A stretch of 64,000 nt of DNA from the NCBI GenBank assembly GCA_046541515.1, contig JBKHDD010000007.1, forward strand, positions 1 through 64,000, in the 5' to 3' direction. Position 1 is the stretch's first letter. Each line of letters starts with the position of its first letter. This DNA is from CAYFVR01 sp046541515. Lineage in GTDB: Bacteria; Desulfobacterota; Desulfobacteria; Desulfobacterales; Desulfococcaceae. The notes below the pieces were generated by a model. That model made no database searches. It was not told the origin of the DNA and worked only from the letters and a program-made list of their open reading frames with translations. The position numbers and the translations under genes are program-made. This document shows positions 17,216-25,451 of this stretch, piece by piece.

Positions 17216-18424
17216 TCAGAATAGTAGCTTGTAATTTTTTTGTTTCAAAAATGCATGGATAATTATTGCAGGAGAGGAAGCGGTTGTACGAATCCAACCG
17301 CTTTCCTTTTTGTAACAATCAATAGGGCGTGTTTGAATTTCTCCATGGGAAGAGATAAAATTTTTAGAGAATCTTGATAACGAAATGGTGAGCTCGACTA
17401 ATGGGTATATCTTTTTTGATCTGTACCCGTCGATGACTTCATGTGCATAATATGCTTTAAGTTTAATTTCCCCATCAACTTTTTTAGCTTCTTGGCCTTC
17501 ATAAAAATCGTCTATGATGAGCCCTGTTTGGAGGTGATTTACTAATTCAATTTTTTCATACTTTGTGTCAAAATCAATAATGAGGTTAGACAATCTCGGA
17601 GACGGGTTGAGGTATAGATTTTCTGCTCTTCCTTTTTTTCTTTTTTTAGATACAACCTCGTTATATTGGCCGTCTAAACTACCTAATAACACTCCGTGCT
17701 GCATAAGTGTCATTTCAGTTGCCTCTTCACAGAACTGATCCATCTGATACGACCCATACCATAAAGGGATAAGTGGATTGTCTATTACCTGCAATTCTTC
17801 AGGGAATATTATGTTGAGTTTTTTGGTAGACTGAACTTGCTCCGCATACTCAAACGCATGACCCAAAAGTTCATGAAAAAAGAAACTAGCAGCTCTTTGA
17901 GAAAGACCAATTCGATAGTAACCAGGGGAGATTGTAGCATTTTTAACTTTTGATCTAAAGCAATCAACATGATGTTTGAAAGGGGCCGGAATCGAATTTT
18001 TACTCGCCGAATATTCACTTAACGTATTTTGTTGAGAGGGAGGCTGATAAATTCGACAAAAAAACATCCCATCACAATGTGAATCACATTTTTCAAATCG
18101 GTAACATAAATCTTTTATTACTCCTAAACATTGCTTTTCTTCTAAAAAAATCCAGTTGGCAAGCGTTTTTATAAATGTAACAGATTGAGCGAGACTAAAC
18201 AAAGAATTAACCTCTTCCATAAAATATAAAAGAGTTTCCAATTGAACATTATCGTTTACAAAAGTATTAATAGCCTGCCCTTTTTTAGAAAGCAGCAATG
18301 TTAATGAAACTCTTTTAACTTTTTTATCAATAGGAAAGATCATGCACTCAGCGATAACATTCGGTGAGATTGATCCGTTTACAAACTGGGTTTTCAAAAT
18401 TGTTAAGCATTCGTTGATAGTCAT
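17216..18424 (-). CDS. TldD-like metallopeptidase (solitary)
   Basis: A 402-residue protein of the TldD/PmbA family. The zinc motif HELLGH sits at residues 184-189 within SFFFHELLGHAFEYAEQ, matching the HExxxH of TldD rather than the motif-less TldE. TldD/TldE together trim leader peptides of modified peptides such as microcin B17. Here no TldE gene is seen, so this copy may act alone. It is the last gene of the operon that contains the radical SAM enzymes and the 40-residue peptide, which suggests it removes the leader. The start has no strong ribosome site. A hairpin-capable stretch (about 17266-17306) lies within the last codons. Confidence 0.8.
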   Translation of the reverse strand: MTINECLTILKTQFVNGSISPNVIAECMIFPIDKKVKRVSLTLLLSKKGQAINTFVNDNVQLETLLYFMEEVNSLFSLAQSVTFIKTLANWIFLEEKQCLGVIKDLCYRFEKCDSHCDGMFFCRIYQPPSQQNTLSEYSASKNSIPAPFKHHVDCFRSKVKNATISPGYYRIGLSQRAASFFFHELLGHAFEYAEQVQSTKKLNIIFPEELQVIDNPLIPLWYGSYQMDQFCEEATEMTLMQHGVLLGSLDGQYNEVVSKKRKKGRAENLYLNPSPRLSNLIIDFDTKYEKIELVNHLQTGLIIDDFYEGQEAKKVDGEIKLKAYYAHEVIDGYRSKKIYPLVELTISLSRFSKNFISSHGEIQTRPIDCYKKESGWIRTTASSPAIIIHAFLKQKNYKLLF

Positions 18425-18442
18425 AATAATATATTAGACAAG

Positions 18443-19510
18443 TCACACCCGATAATAGTCAAAGATTGTTCGTGGAGGCCAAACCGGCTTTGGCCATATC
18501 AATCGTTCGTCAGCAGGGTATTTGGCTCTATGATTTAATGCTAATGCTATGTAATCAAAAAGAAAATTTTTAGATACTATTTCAATATTGATTTTGTGAA
18601 AACTTGCTTCTATCGTGATGAAGGAGTTTTTTTCATTACACTGGGAAATACCAGTTTCAGATAACTTGAAGCAGGAAATATATGGAGAATTCGTTGTGGT
18701 CATATGAAATGTGTATAGCATTGAATCTCTTAATCCGTTTGTAACAGCAATCTCAAAGCAGTCTGCGTCCCATGGCGTATCACCTTTATAATGAATTGGC
18801 CAGCACGAAAAACAATTAATATTAACGTTAATTATTCTTGGGTTTGCCTTTACTATGATATCTGCTACAGAAGTTTCTAACTCAAGTTTTTTGGGAGCAA
18901 TTAGCTGAAAGTCAGTTTTTATTTTTCTTATGTCAAGAGTATGTTTGTTGGCTGCTATAATGGTTTGCCAGATAGGATCGTTTTCATCCCAGTGCATAGC
19001 TTGTGAAGGGATATTCTGATATTCATGTTTTTCATGTGCATCAAGTCCCCATATCTGAGTAAATTCTAACCTATCGCCTAACTTATTGATTAGACCATCT
19101 CTTGAATTATAGTTTTCAAAACCATCCAACAACCCTAATGAGTGTAATCTTTTCAACTCTGCAATATGCCGTTCGTTATGCCTAAAAGGATGTAGATAGA
19201 TAGTTGCCCCCCCTTGTTTTTTGACAGATTTACAAACTTGCTCAACAGTTAGTTGTGAGGGAAAAACTGACGTTACGCCAATCAGCCCTAAATCAGTATT
19301 TCCGACGGTATGCTCGTAACTAATTGGAATTTTAACTTTGTTTGAATATTTCTGCGCAAGCTTTTTTAATTCAACACACCCATCTATTCGGGCATGATCA
19401 AGTAAAACAATAGCATCGACATTAGATTGTATAGCAACTTGCCAAATGTCAGGGATGGTCAGTTCTCCATCCGAATGATTTGAATGAAGATGGTAAAGCA
19501 CACGAGGCAT
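18443..19510 (-). CDS. PHP-domain metal-dependent hydrolase
   Basis: A 355-residue protein whose first 200 residues form a PHP domain. Metal ligands are visible: HLHSNHSDG (His7, His9), LLDHARIDG (about 37-44), YLHPFRHNERH (about 105) and GLDAHEKHEY (about 175). PHP enzymes hydrolyse phosphate esters or act as nucleases. The remaining 150 residues are of unknown type and are rich in Cys, Asn and Ile, with FSCWPIHYKGDTPWDADCFE. It lies between the second radical SAM gene and the TldD-like gene with short spacing, so it is part of the operon. Its substrate cannot be told. Confidence 0.8.
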   Translation of the reverse strand: MPRVLYHLHSNHSDGELTIPDIWQVAIQSNVDAIVLLDHARIDGCVELKKLAQKYSNKVKIPISYEHTVGNTDLGLIGVTSVFPSQLTVEQVCKSVKKQGGATIYLHPFRHNERHIAELKRLHSLGLLDGFENYNSRDGLINKLGDRLEFTQIWGLDAHEKHEYQNIPSQAMHWDENDPIWQTIIAANKHTLDIRKIKTDFQLIAPKKLELETSVADIIVKANPRIINVNINCFSCWPIHYKGDTPWDADCFEIAVTNGLRDSMLYTFHMTTTNSPYISCFKLSETGISQCNEKNSFITIEASFHKINIEIVSKNFLFDYIALALNHRAKYPADERLIWPKPVWPPRTIFDYYRV

Positions 19511-19520
19511 AACCTGAAAA

Positions 19521-20483
19521 TTATGCTCCTGAATAGTTTAACGACAGATCAATCGGTGTAAATTCTTTGTTATAATCAAAACGATGAGCATTTCTGCCGG
19601 AAGCAACTTCACAGTATTGTACAAGATCGCATTGCTTACATGGCTCAGCTTGTAATTTGTGAGGCTGTATCTCCTTTTGTATCCCTGAAGGATACAGAGA
19701 AATTGCAACAGCTCTTTCTATGCTCCTATCTTCTTCTTTTATTGTCATTACATAGGGCCAGAATTTTTCGTGCATTGCACATAACGGAATTCTATGAATA
19801 CAAAATGGTAGACCAGAAGAAATCAATTCTTCCATGACGCCATTAATTGCAAATTTTGTTTCAGGAAAACTGGGAACTAATCCAGAATCTATTGCACCAT
19901 TGGTGCGACACAATCCGCTTAATATGTAATTATCTACATGTATGTCAAAATTACGCAACAAAGTAGGTATATCAGGCAATTCGTGTAGTACACTTTTAAT
20001 GAGTATCATCTTGATAGATAACTCAACCCCATCATTTTGAGCACGTTTATAGGAAATATTTTTAAGGCCTGACATAATGGTTTGCCATGTGTTTTTCTTT
20101 GTCAAATCCCTGTGAGTACAAGGAGAAGTTGTCAATATTGGAATTATGAATTGAGGGGAACAAATTGAAAGAATCGTATCAACAAATTGAGGATTAGCTA
20201 AGACGACTCCGTTGGTTGCTATTTGGATTTTAGAAAAACGTCTCGATAAAATTTGCAATATAGCTGGCAATTTTTTATGTAATAATGGTTCCCCTCCAGA
20301 TAAATGAGCAAGTTGAACATTAGAGGGAACTTTTCTAATGAAAGCCTCAAGCATTTCAATGGAAATATCTTTGGAAAAAGAATTATGACGTGCATGTACA
20401 GTTTCATCAGACACACAAAATGAACATTCATGATTGCATCTAAACGTTGAATTTATGTAGCATATAGGGGCTATTTTAGTCAT
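19521..20483 (-). CDS. Radical SAM protein 2 of the island operon
   Basis: A 320-residue radical SAM protein. The cluster motif is CNHECSFC (Cys16, Cys20, Cys23) and the glycine-rich SAM motif is LSGGEPLL. A later group CKQCDLVQYC near the end, with Cys residues in LCRTNG and PLCAMHE, could hold an auxiliary cluster, but a full SPASM pattern is not seen. The start chosen (MTKIAPICYIN) overlaps the last codons of the helicase gene by eight bases, so translation is coupled. It may perform a second peptide modification or modify another substrate. Confidence 0.85.
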   Translation of the reverse strand: MTKIAPICYINSTFRCNHECSFCVSDETVHARHNSFSKDISIEMLEAFIRKVPSNVQLAHLSGGEPLLHKKLPAILQILSRRFSKIQIATNGVVLANPQFVDTILSICSPQFIIPILTTSPCTHRDLTKKNTWQTIMSGLKNISYKRAQNDGVELSIKMILIKSVLHELPDIPTLLRNFDIHVDNYILSGLCRTNGAIDSGLVPSFPETKFAINGVMEELISSGLPFCIHRIPLCAMHEKFWPYVMTIKEEDRSIERAVAISLYPSGIQKEIQPHKLQAEPCKQCDLVQYCEVASGRNAHRFDYNKEFTPIDLSLNYSGA

Positions 20484-22110
20484 ATAAATCTTCGTAATGG
20501 ATAACGGTGTAGGGTATGCCCAGTTCAATTAAAAAATGTTGTCTATCGGATGATATTTTTTCCTCGACTGTATCTTCAGATACAAGTGAATAAAATATAC
20601 AATTCGTATTGTTCGATTTCGGACGCATTATACGGCCAACTTTTTGTGCTTCTTCTTGGCGAGAACTATTGCCTGCTGACAATTGAATAGCTATGTTTGC
20701 ATTTGGTAAATCCAAAGCATTACTTCCAATTTTGGATAAACCTAATCTTGAAATAGTTCCCTCCTTGAATGACTCTAAAAGCCTCTCTCTTATTGCAAAT
20801 GGCGTTTTCCCCGTTATCACATCAATATTATACCTCTTGTTTAGATAATCAAGTTGAGAATTATAACCTGCAAATATAAGTACCTGATCTGATTCATGTT
20901 TTGATAGTAAGTCTGAAACAATATCATTTTTAAAGGGGTTTGTTGCCGCTATACGCTTTACCTCTGTTTGGTTTTCTTTTTTAATTTTATTGCGTATTTC
21001 GTCCGACACGGGAACTTTTACCTCAAGACATTGAGGTACCGTTATTGCATTAGCGGCCTGTAGTTCTTTCCACGATAATTCAAACTGTTTCGGCCCAACT
21101 AAGTTATGAAGTTGCAATAAATAATTATCTTTTCTTGTCAGACTGGCTGTTAAACCAATCCGTTGTGTATATGCATAAATACACGGAATCTTTTCAAGAT
21201 GTGAAGGGGCTAAATGCGCTTCATCAAAAATGACAGTGTCAAAATGATCTGCCGAAAGGTGGATAAGCTCACGGGCTTTTGAGTATGTGGTGATATAAGC
21301 GGATAATTTCTGATCTGCTGTTAATTTAGATTTAAAAGTAGGTGTTGTATATTGAACTTTTTTTTCAAACAGTGGATGCTCTGTTATTTCTACACAAGAT
21401 TCTGCTTTAGAGTTCTCTACCCATTTTTTAAATTCATTTCCCCACTGCTTTGCACTCATTTTTGATGTACACAGAACAAGTGCCCTACAGCTCACCTGGA
21501 GTAAAATAGTTATAGCTATGAGAGTTTTTCCAGCTCCACAAGGAAGAATCAAAAAGCCAGAAGGTCTTGGTGGTAAACAAAATTTACTCACGGAATCTAC
21601 CTGATAATCCCTTAGAACCTCTTCTATGTAATTAGGCGTAGAACGTGATTCAGATGGTGTTGGGTGAGTTCGAGTGTCTAAAACAGGTAACTTATTTTTT
21701 GCATATTTTGATTTGAGTGTAACAATATCATCCCAGGCTGATAGTTGCTCGCAGGTGCCTAACTTATATTCGGAATGGAAGTTTGCTTTTGGGTTATACA
21801 TATCCCCATGTAGCATGCATTTGCCATATCTATTATGGAGTTGCTTGATATAGGAAATAAGGTCCGCGGGGACAGGGCTTTTTGCCAGTCCTTTTAATCT
21901 TTCTATAATTTCACTCGGTGTAACACATTGTCCGAAAGCATTCCAGATATATGTTATGTTAAATTTATATGCAAAAAGGGAGGGCGTTCGTAGTAGAATA
22001 GATGCGCAATAATTCATTGTCCTTCGTGCTTCCATGAATCGAACATGCTTCCGCTCAACATATAAAGTCCATTTACCTACGATTCGAACAGGTCGCTCTG
22101 AAGCTCTCAT
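20476..22110 (-). CDS. XPB/Ssl2-like superfamily 2 helicase
   Basis: A 544-residue SF2 helicase. Motifs in order: LPCGAGKT (Walker A, 189-196), FDEAH (295-299), GLTASLTRKD (motif III, about 319-328), FAGYNSQLDYL (motif IV) and the closing EEAQKVGRIMRPK (motif VI). The late GRIMRPK and the GLTASLTRKD block are typical of XPB/Rad25 helicases and their bacterial relatives rather than RecQ or UvrB. The first 160 residues are a separate region with no recognised nuclease. A helicase inside a peptide-modification operon is unexpected. The gene begins 28 bases after a strong hairpin. Confidence 0.87.
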   Translation of the reverse strand: MRASERPVRIVGKWTLYVERKHVRFMEARRTMNYCASILLRTPSLFAYKFNITYIWNAFGQCVTPSEIIERLKGLAKSPVPADLISYIKQLHNRYGKCMLHGDMYNPKANFHSEYKLGTCEQLSAWDDIVTLKSKYAKNKLPVLDTRTHPTPSESRSTPNYIEEVLRDYQVDSVSKFCLPPRPSGFLILPCGAGKTLIAITILLQVSCRALVLCTSKMSAKQWGNEFKKWVENSKAESCVEITEHPLFEKKVQYTTPTFKSKLTADQKLSAYITTYSKARELIHLSADHFDTVIFDEAHLAPSHLEKIPCIYAYTQRIGLTASLTRKDNYLLQLHNLVGPKQFELSWKELQAANAITVPQCLEVKVPVSDEIRNKIKKENQTEVKRIAATNPFKNDIVSDLLSKHESDQVLIFAGYNSQLDYLNKRYNIDVITGKTPFAIRERLLESFKEGTISRLGLSKIGSNALDLPNANIAIQLSAGNSSRQEEAQKVGRIMRPKSNNTNCIFYSLVSEDTVEEKISSDRQHFLIELGIPYTVIHYEDLYD

Positions 22111-22138
22111 TTTACCTGCTTATTGAAATTTAGAAAAC

Positions 22139-22188
22139 AACACGACACTAATTGCAATACAAGTTTTGTTCGCAATTAGTGTCGTGTT
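22139..22188 (-). terminator. 17-bp stem hairpin between peptide gene and helicase gene
   Basis: AACACGACACTAATTGC at 22139-22155 and GCAATTAGTGTCGTGTT at 22172-22188 are perfect complements, giving a 17-base-pair stem with a 16-base loop. Transcription of the operon (minus strand) meets it nine bases after the peptide stop codon, and a T-rich stretch (GTTTTCTAAATTT) follows. It probably stops most transcripts or protects the peptide message, leaving lower expression of the downstream enzymes. Confidence 0.75.
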
Positions 22189-22196
22189 TAGAAAAT

Positions 22197-22319
22197 TTAG
22201 GATCGTGTATGTACTCGATATGCACCATAAGCTGCCTTAAGGTTTCCTTTTTGCACCTCTTTTGCTCGTTGCACTAACATGGCAAGAGCCTTCTTGGTAG
22301 CTTTATTTGTTTTTTTCAT
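22197..22319 (-). CDS. 40-residue putative precursor peptide
   Basis: A small gene with a very strong ribosome site (AAGGAGGAAAGAA) encoding 40 residues. The first 28 (MKKTNKATKKALAMLVQRAK and on) are basic and helix-prone, like a leader. The last ten are YGAYRVHTRS, with two Tyr, one His and two Arg as possible modification sites and no Cys. It starts 17 bases after the stop of the SPASM radical SAM gene and ends just before a strong hairpin. Both features are common for precursor peptides. I do not recognise the family; the role is inferred from context. Confidence 0.7.
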   Translation of the reverse strand: MKKTNKATKKALAMLVQRAKEVQKGNLKAAYGAYRVHTRS

Positions 22320-22338
22320 TTCTTTCCTCCTTATAAAT

Positions 22339-23424
22339 TTAATTGTTGAAAGAGTGAAGTTTATGCTGTTTTTGAAATTCAGCGCAAAAATCAAAAATCG
22401 TGTGATAAGCTTCGCAGAATGAATTTTTAGAACCGATTATATTTTCCATCTGCGAGTCTAAAAGGCAACCGCCATGGCATAAATGCTGATACTTGCATTT
22501 ATAACATTCGGTGATTGTCTTTGGTCCCCTCTTTGCTAATTCTTGTCTGTTAGTAGCATTAAAAACAGCTTCTCCATCTGTAATGATGTTGCCAAAGCAA
22601 TACTTTTTCGCATTTGGTAAATATGAAAAAGCATCACATGGATAAACGTCTCCGTTTGCCTCTACACATATAAACTCTTTTTGACATGCCCCTTTCATAG
22701 AGCAAGAAACCATTTTACCAGACATAGTACCAATCATGAATTCAATAGAAGTGTCATCTACGATAGATGGAGATTCATCGGACAAAAAAGTTGTTAATAG
22801 CTGAATTATACAAGTTGATAATTGAGAATTATCTATATTCACAACAGAATCTGTCCCACCCCCTATTTTATGTACCCAATTAATTTTATAAGGTAAGCCA
22901 ATTCCCTTGAAAAAATAATACAACTCTTCTGGAATGCGGCAATTGCTTTGGTTTAAGGTACAAATCAACCCTACTTCAAGCCCTTTGGCTTGGCAGTTGT
23001 TTACGTTTGCCATAACTCGGGAGAATGTCCCGTTACCGACTTTATCTTTTCTAAATTTGTCATGAATAGAAATAGGCCCATCTATTGATGTTGAAACTCT
23101 AACATCATATTCAGCGAAAACTTTTATAAGGTCATCTGGAATATTCAGTAAGTTGCTTTGTATTGAGATGGTTATTTTGTTATCTGCGGTGCGAATAATA
23201 TCATACAGGTTGGCAAGATAATCCGCTCCCAAAAGAGATGGCTCGCCTCCATGAAAACAAATGTCTTTTTCTTTGTCATCTATTTTTTTTAAATAGCTAA
23301 CTATTGTTTTTATGGTTTGCTGTGCTTGCTCTAATGGCATCGTTGTGGCGGGCTTGCTGTGTCCCATGCAACAATAACTGCAAGCCATATTGCAAGCATC
23401 GGTGAATTTAACAAGAGCAAACAT
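22339..23424 (-). CDS. Radical SAM/SPASM peptide maturase candidate
   Basis: A 361-residue radical SAM enzyme with a SPASM extension, the architecture of sulfatase maturases and many RiPP maturases. The cluster motif is CNMACSYC (Cys11, Cys15, Cys18), followed by HGGEPSLLG. The C-terminal SPASM ligands appear as CQKEFICVEANGDVYPC and then CYKCKYQHLCHGGC and FC, enough for two auxiliary clusters. It is the first gene of the operon; the 40-residue peptide follows directly. No sulfatase gene is nearby, which argues for the peptide as substrate. ATG at 23424 is chosen over the GTG one codon earlier because AGAGG sits five bases upstream. Confidence 0.88.
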   Translation of the reverse strand: MFALVKFTDACNMACSYCCMGHSKPATTMPLEQAQQTIKTIVSYLKKIDDKEKDICFHGGEPSLLGADYLANLYDIIRTADNKITISIQSNLLNIPDDLIKVFAEYDVRVSTSIDGPISIHDKFRKDKVGNGTFSRVMANVNNCQAKGLEVGLICTLNQSNCRIPEELYYFFKGIGLPYKINWVHKIGGGTDSVVNIDNSQLSTCIIQLLTTFLSDESPSIVDDTSIEFMIGTMSGKMVSCSMKGACQKEFICVEANGDVYPCDAFSYLPNAKKYCFGNIITDGEAVFNATNRQELAKRGPKTITECYKCKYQHLCHGGCLLDSQMENIIGSKNSFCEAYHTIFDFCAEFQKQHKLHSFNN

Positions 23425-23477
23425 CACGACCTCTATAGAAGCGAACTGTTAATTGAGTCCCAATTTTTTAATTTTAC

Positions 23478-23504
23478 GGTATACTATTTTGGTTGTTAAG
23501 TCAA
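23478..23504 (-). promoter_or_regulatory. Promoter candidate for the radical SAM/peptide operon
   Basis: On the minus strand TTGACT (-35) is followed after 15 bases by TATACC (-10), about 54 bases before the first start codon. The spacer is shorter than the ideal 17, so this is a moderate candidate. It is the best match in the spacer. Confidence 0.4.
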
Positions 23505-24266
23505 TAGGGTTACTGAAAAAAACAAAGGCATAAAAATCAGATGGTTAGAAAAGGAGAAAAGCGCAATGTTGATGTAACTATTTATTATTCATATATAAAA
23601 TAATGCAGGTAGTGACTGAAAAATAGTTTCTATATAAAATTCTCGTTTCAAAGATAGCAAAAATCGATACTCCTGCATTGCCTCTCCCTCTTCATAACTC
23701 GAAAATTTTATAAATTTCAAGGCGAGCAAAGATGGTGTTCCTTCTCCGGCTTTGAGATTTTTTTGTGAGGGTCAATGCATTTGGCATTGTTCACCGTCAG
23801 GCAAAGCAAACATTCAGCCGTCCTGTTATTTAGTCCGATTTTCAAAATGATCATATTTTCGGATGATAGCCACAAGGGAAATGAGTGATACCAACCCCAA
23901 CATTGATGGTATAAAAGCTCACTGGCAACCCTTTGTGGTGGAGCCGGGACTATACTTCCCAGTCCTCACTTTTCAGCGACTCAGAAATTTACACATACCA
24001 AAATTATTCTTGAGCCCTGTCAGTTTTACACATTGTCGCTGTAACTTAAATATTTTTTAGCCTTTCAAAACTCAACCATTCTTGCATTATTCGTGAGTCA
24101 CGACCGTATCAAGGATTCTTAAGGAATCTTTGACTTTTGGAATTGACTGAAAAATAAAACATCCTTGCCAAAGTGTTGACTTCCATTGAGTTTAGTTTAA
24201 AAATCAAGTCTTCACTTTTCCCATAGTTTTGATTCTATATTCCATTTCATTCTCAGATTCAAGCCA

Positions 24267-24343
24267 CATAACGCTAAGGTCAGCGGTTTGTGGGGCGTAG
24301 CGAAGCGGAGCCCCACAAATCCGCTGGACCGCAGGGTTAGTTG
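24267..24343 (-). repeat. attC-like integron recombination site (77 bp)
   Basis: Read on the minus strand it runs from AACTAAC (R'') to GTTATGT (R'). Internal arms GGTCCAGCGG and CCGCTGACC pair with a single extra base on the left arm, and the centre TTTGTGGGGC / GCCCCACAAA forms a long stem. This is the attC plan, with the same arm sequences and orientation as the site at 16577-16635. The gene at 24466-25422 reads towards it from 123 bases away, as a cassette gene should. Confidence 0.65.
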
Positions 24344-24465
24344 TCTATGATTGCTATAGAAGTTCGATTTCATTATTTATTCTATTTCTGGTTTACTTAA
24401 CTTTTCATTGGAAATAAGATAAGCAACACTATAAATATTTTCATACATTCGTACTTTGAGTTTCT

Positions 24466-25422
24466 TTAATTCTTCATTATCGTAGCCCATTTTTTCATAA
24501 CATCTATTCGTTTTTCGACTACACTTAATTGTTTCATTTCAATATCAATCATATTGTCAAATTCCATTTTTTTAATGGAAAGATTGTTTTCTTGTTCTTT
24601 TCTGGTAAGATCAATTTCTTTTTCTTTTATCTGTTGGTGTTTAAGTTCAAGTTCAGCTTTTTCCTTTTTCCATTTGATTACAATTAAAAAAAGACTTTCG
24701 AATAAATTTTTTATTTCTTTAATGGGCTCGCCCAGACCTTTAAAACTTATATTTCCCGGAGAGGCATAACTAATTCTTCTTACTTCTAATGCATTCGCTT
24801 TTTCAAATAAGCCTATCTGCATATAATACCAAATATCATCAATACTTTCTTTTTCCCTTAAATCTTTTAATAAGTCTTTACATGTTATTAAAAAAAAGGA
24901 ATATGCATTTCTAATAGAGTTGAAAAAATATAAAAAATCGGTTGCGAGCCAATTACCATTGATAGGGAAAGTAATAGTTTCTTCTTCAACATATATTGGT
25001 TGTTTAATATCCTTTTCACTAAAATGTAATCTTTTGAAAACAACATCATGGAAATCTTTTATTGAAAATTGGGTAGCCTTATAATATATTTCAACTACAT
25101 TTGGGAATCTGTTAATTACTCGTTCATTAATAGATGTGGGGTCACCGGTTAGGATAATAATTGGAACTTGAGGTTTGTACGCCAGCGATTCTTCAAGCAA
25201 TTTAATTCCTTCAAGATACGGAAATGATTCTTCGTCGAAATGAAGCCCTGTAATTATTAAATCAATACTTTTATTTTTTAAGAGTTTAATCGCTTTCTGA
25301 ACATTTTGAGCTGAAAATAGTATAACATTTTTATCATCCGAAAAAATATGCTGTAAAACTTTAAGCCAATTTTCGCTTGATTGCGCTATTAATATCGATT
25401 TTTTGTCATCTAAATATTCCAA
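24466..25422 (-). CDS. Pseudo-receiver protein with C-terminal coiled coil
   Basis: A 318-residue protein. Residues about 8-130 have the outline of a response-regulator receiver: KSILIAQSSENWLKVL, DLIITGLHFDEE, IIILTGDP and EIYYKAT. The acidic pair at the start is missing and the phosphate-accepting Asp is replaced (DLIITG in place of DLxxxD), so phosphorylation is unlikely. The middle is of unknown type (NISFKGLGEPIKEIKNLFE). The last 80 residues are a charged coiled coil. The start is probably TTG and has no clear ribosome site. An attC-like site follows, so it resembles a cassette gene. Confidence 0.65.
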   Translation of the reverse strand: MEYLDDKKSILIAQSSENWLKVLQHIFSDDKNVILFSAQNVQKAIKLLKNKSIDLIITGLHFDEESFPYLEGIKLLEESLAYKPQVPIIILTGDPTSINERVINRFPNVVEIYYKATQFSIKDFHDVVFKRLHFSEKDIKQPIYVEEETITFPINGNWLATDFLYFFNSIRNAYSFFLITCKDLLKDLREKESIDDIWYYMQIGLFEKANALEVRRISYASPGNISFKGLGEPIKEIKNLFESLFLIVIKWKKEKAELELKHQQIKEKEIDLTRKEQENNLSIKKMEFDNMIDIEMKQLSVVEKRIDVMKKWATIMKN

Positions 25423-25451
25423 TAATTTCTGTTTGTATGAATAGCAACTAA

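Larger units (their letters stand above)
23425..24465. other. Gene-free AT-rich stretch upstream of the island operon
   Basis: About 1,040 bases without a gene I can support. It holds a promoter candidate for the operon (23478-23504) and an attC-like site (24267-24343). A 29-codon reading frame with a ribosome-like site lies at 23589-23678 on the minus strand but has no recognisable sequence. Confidence 0.5.

Noticed and set aside
23589..23678. 29-codon reading frame with GAGGGAGAGG before its ATG, upstream of the radical SAM gene
   Set aside because: It lies before the promoter candidate of the operon, has no recognisable sequence and is too short to support alone. It is worth keeping in mind as a possible second peptide.
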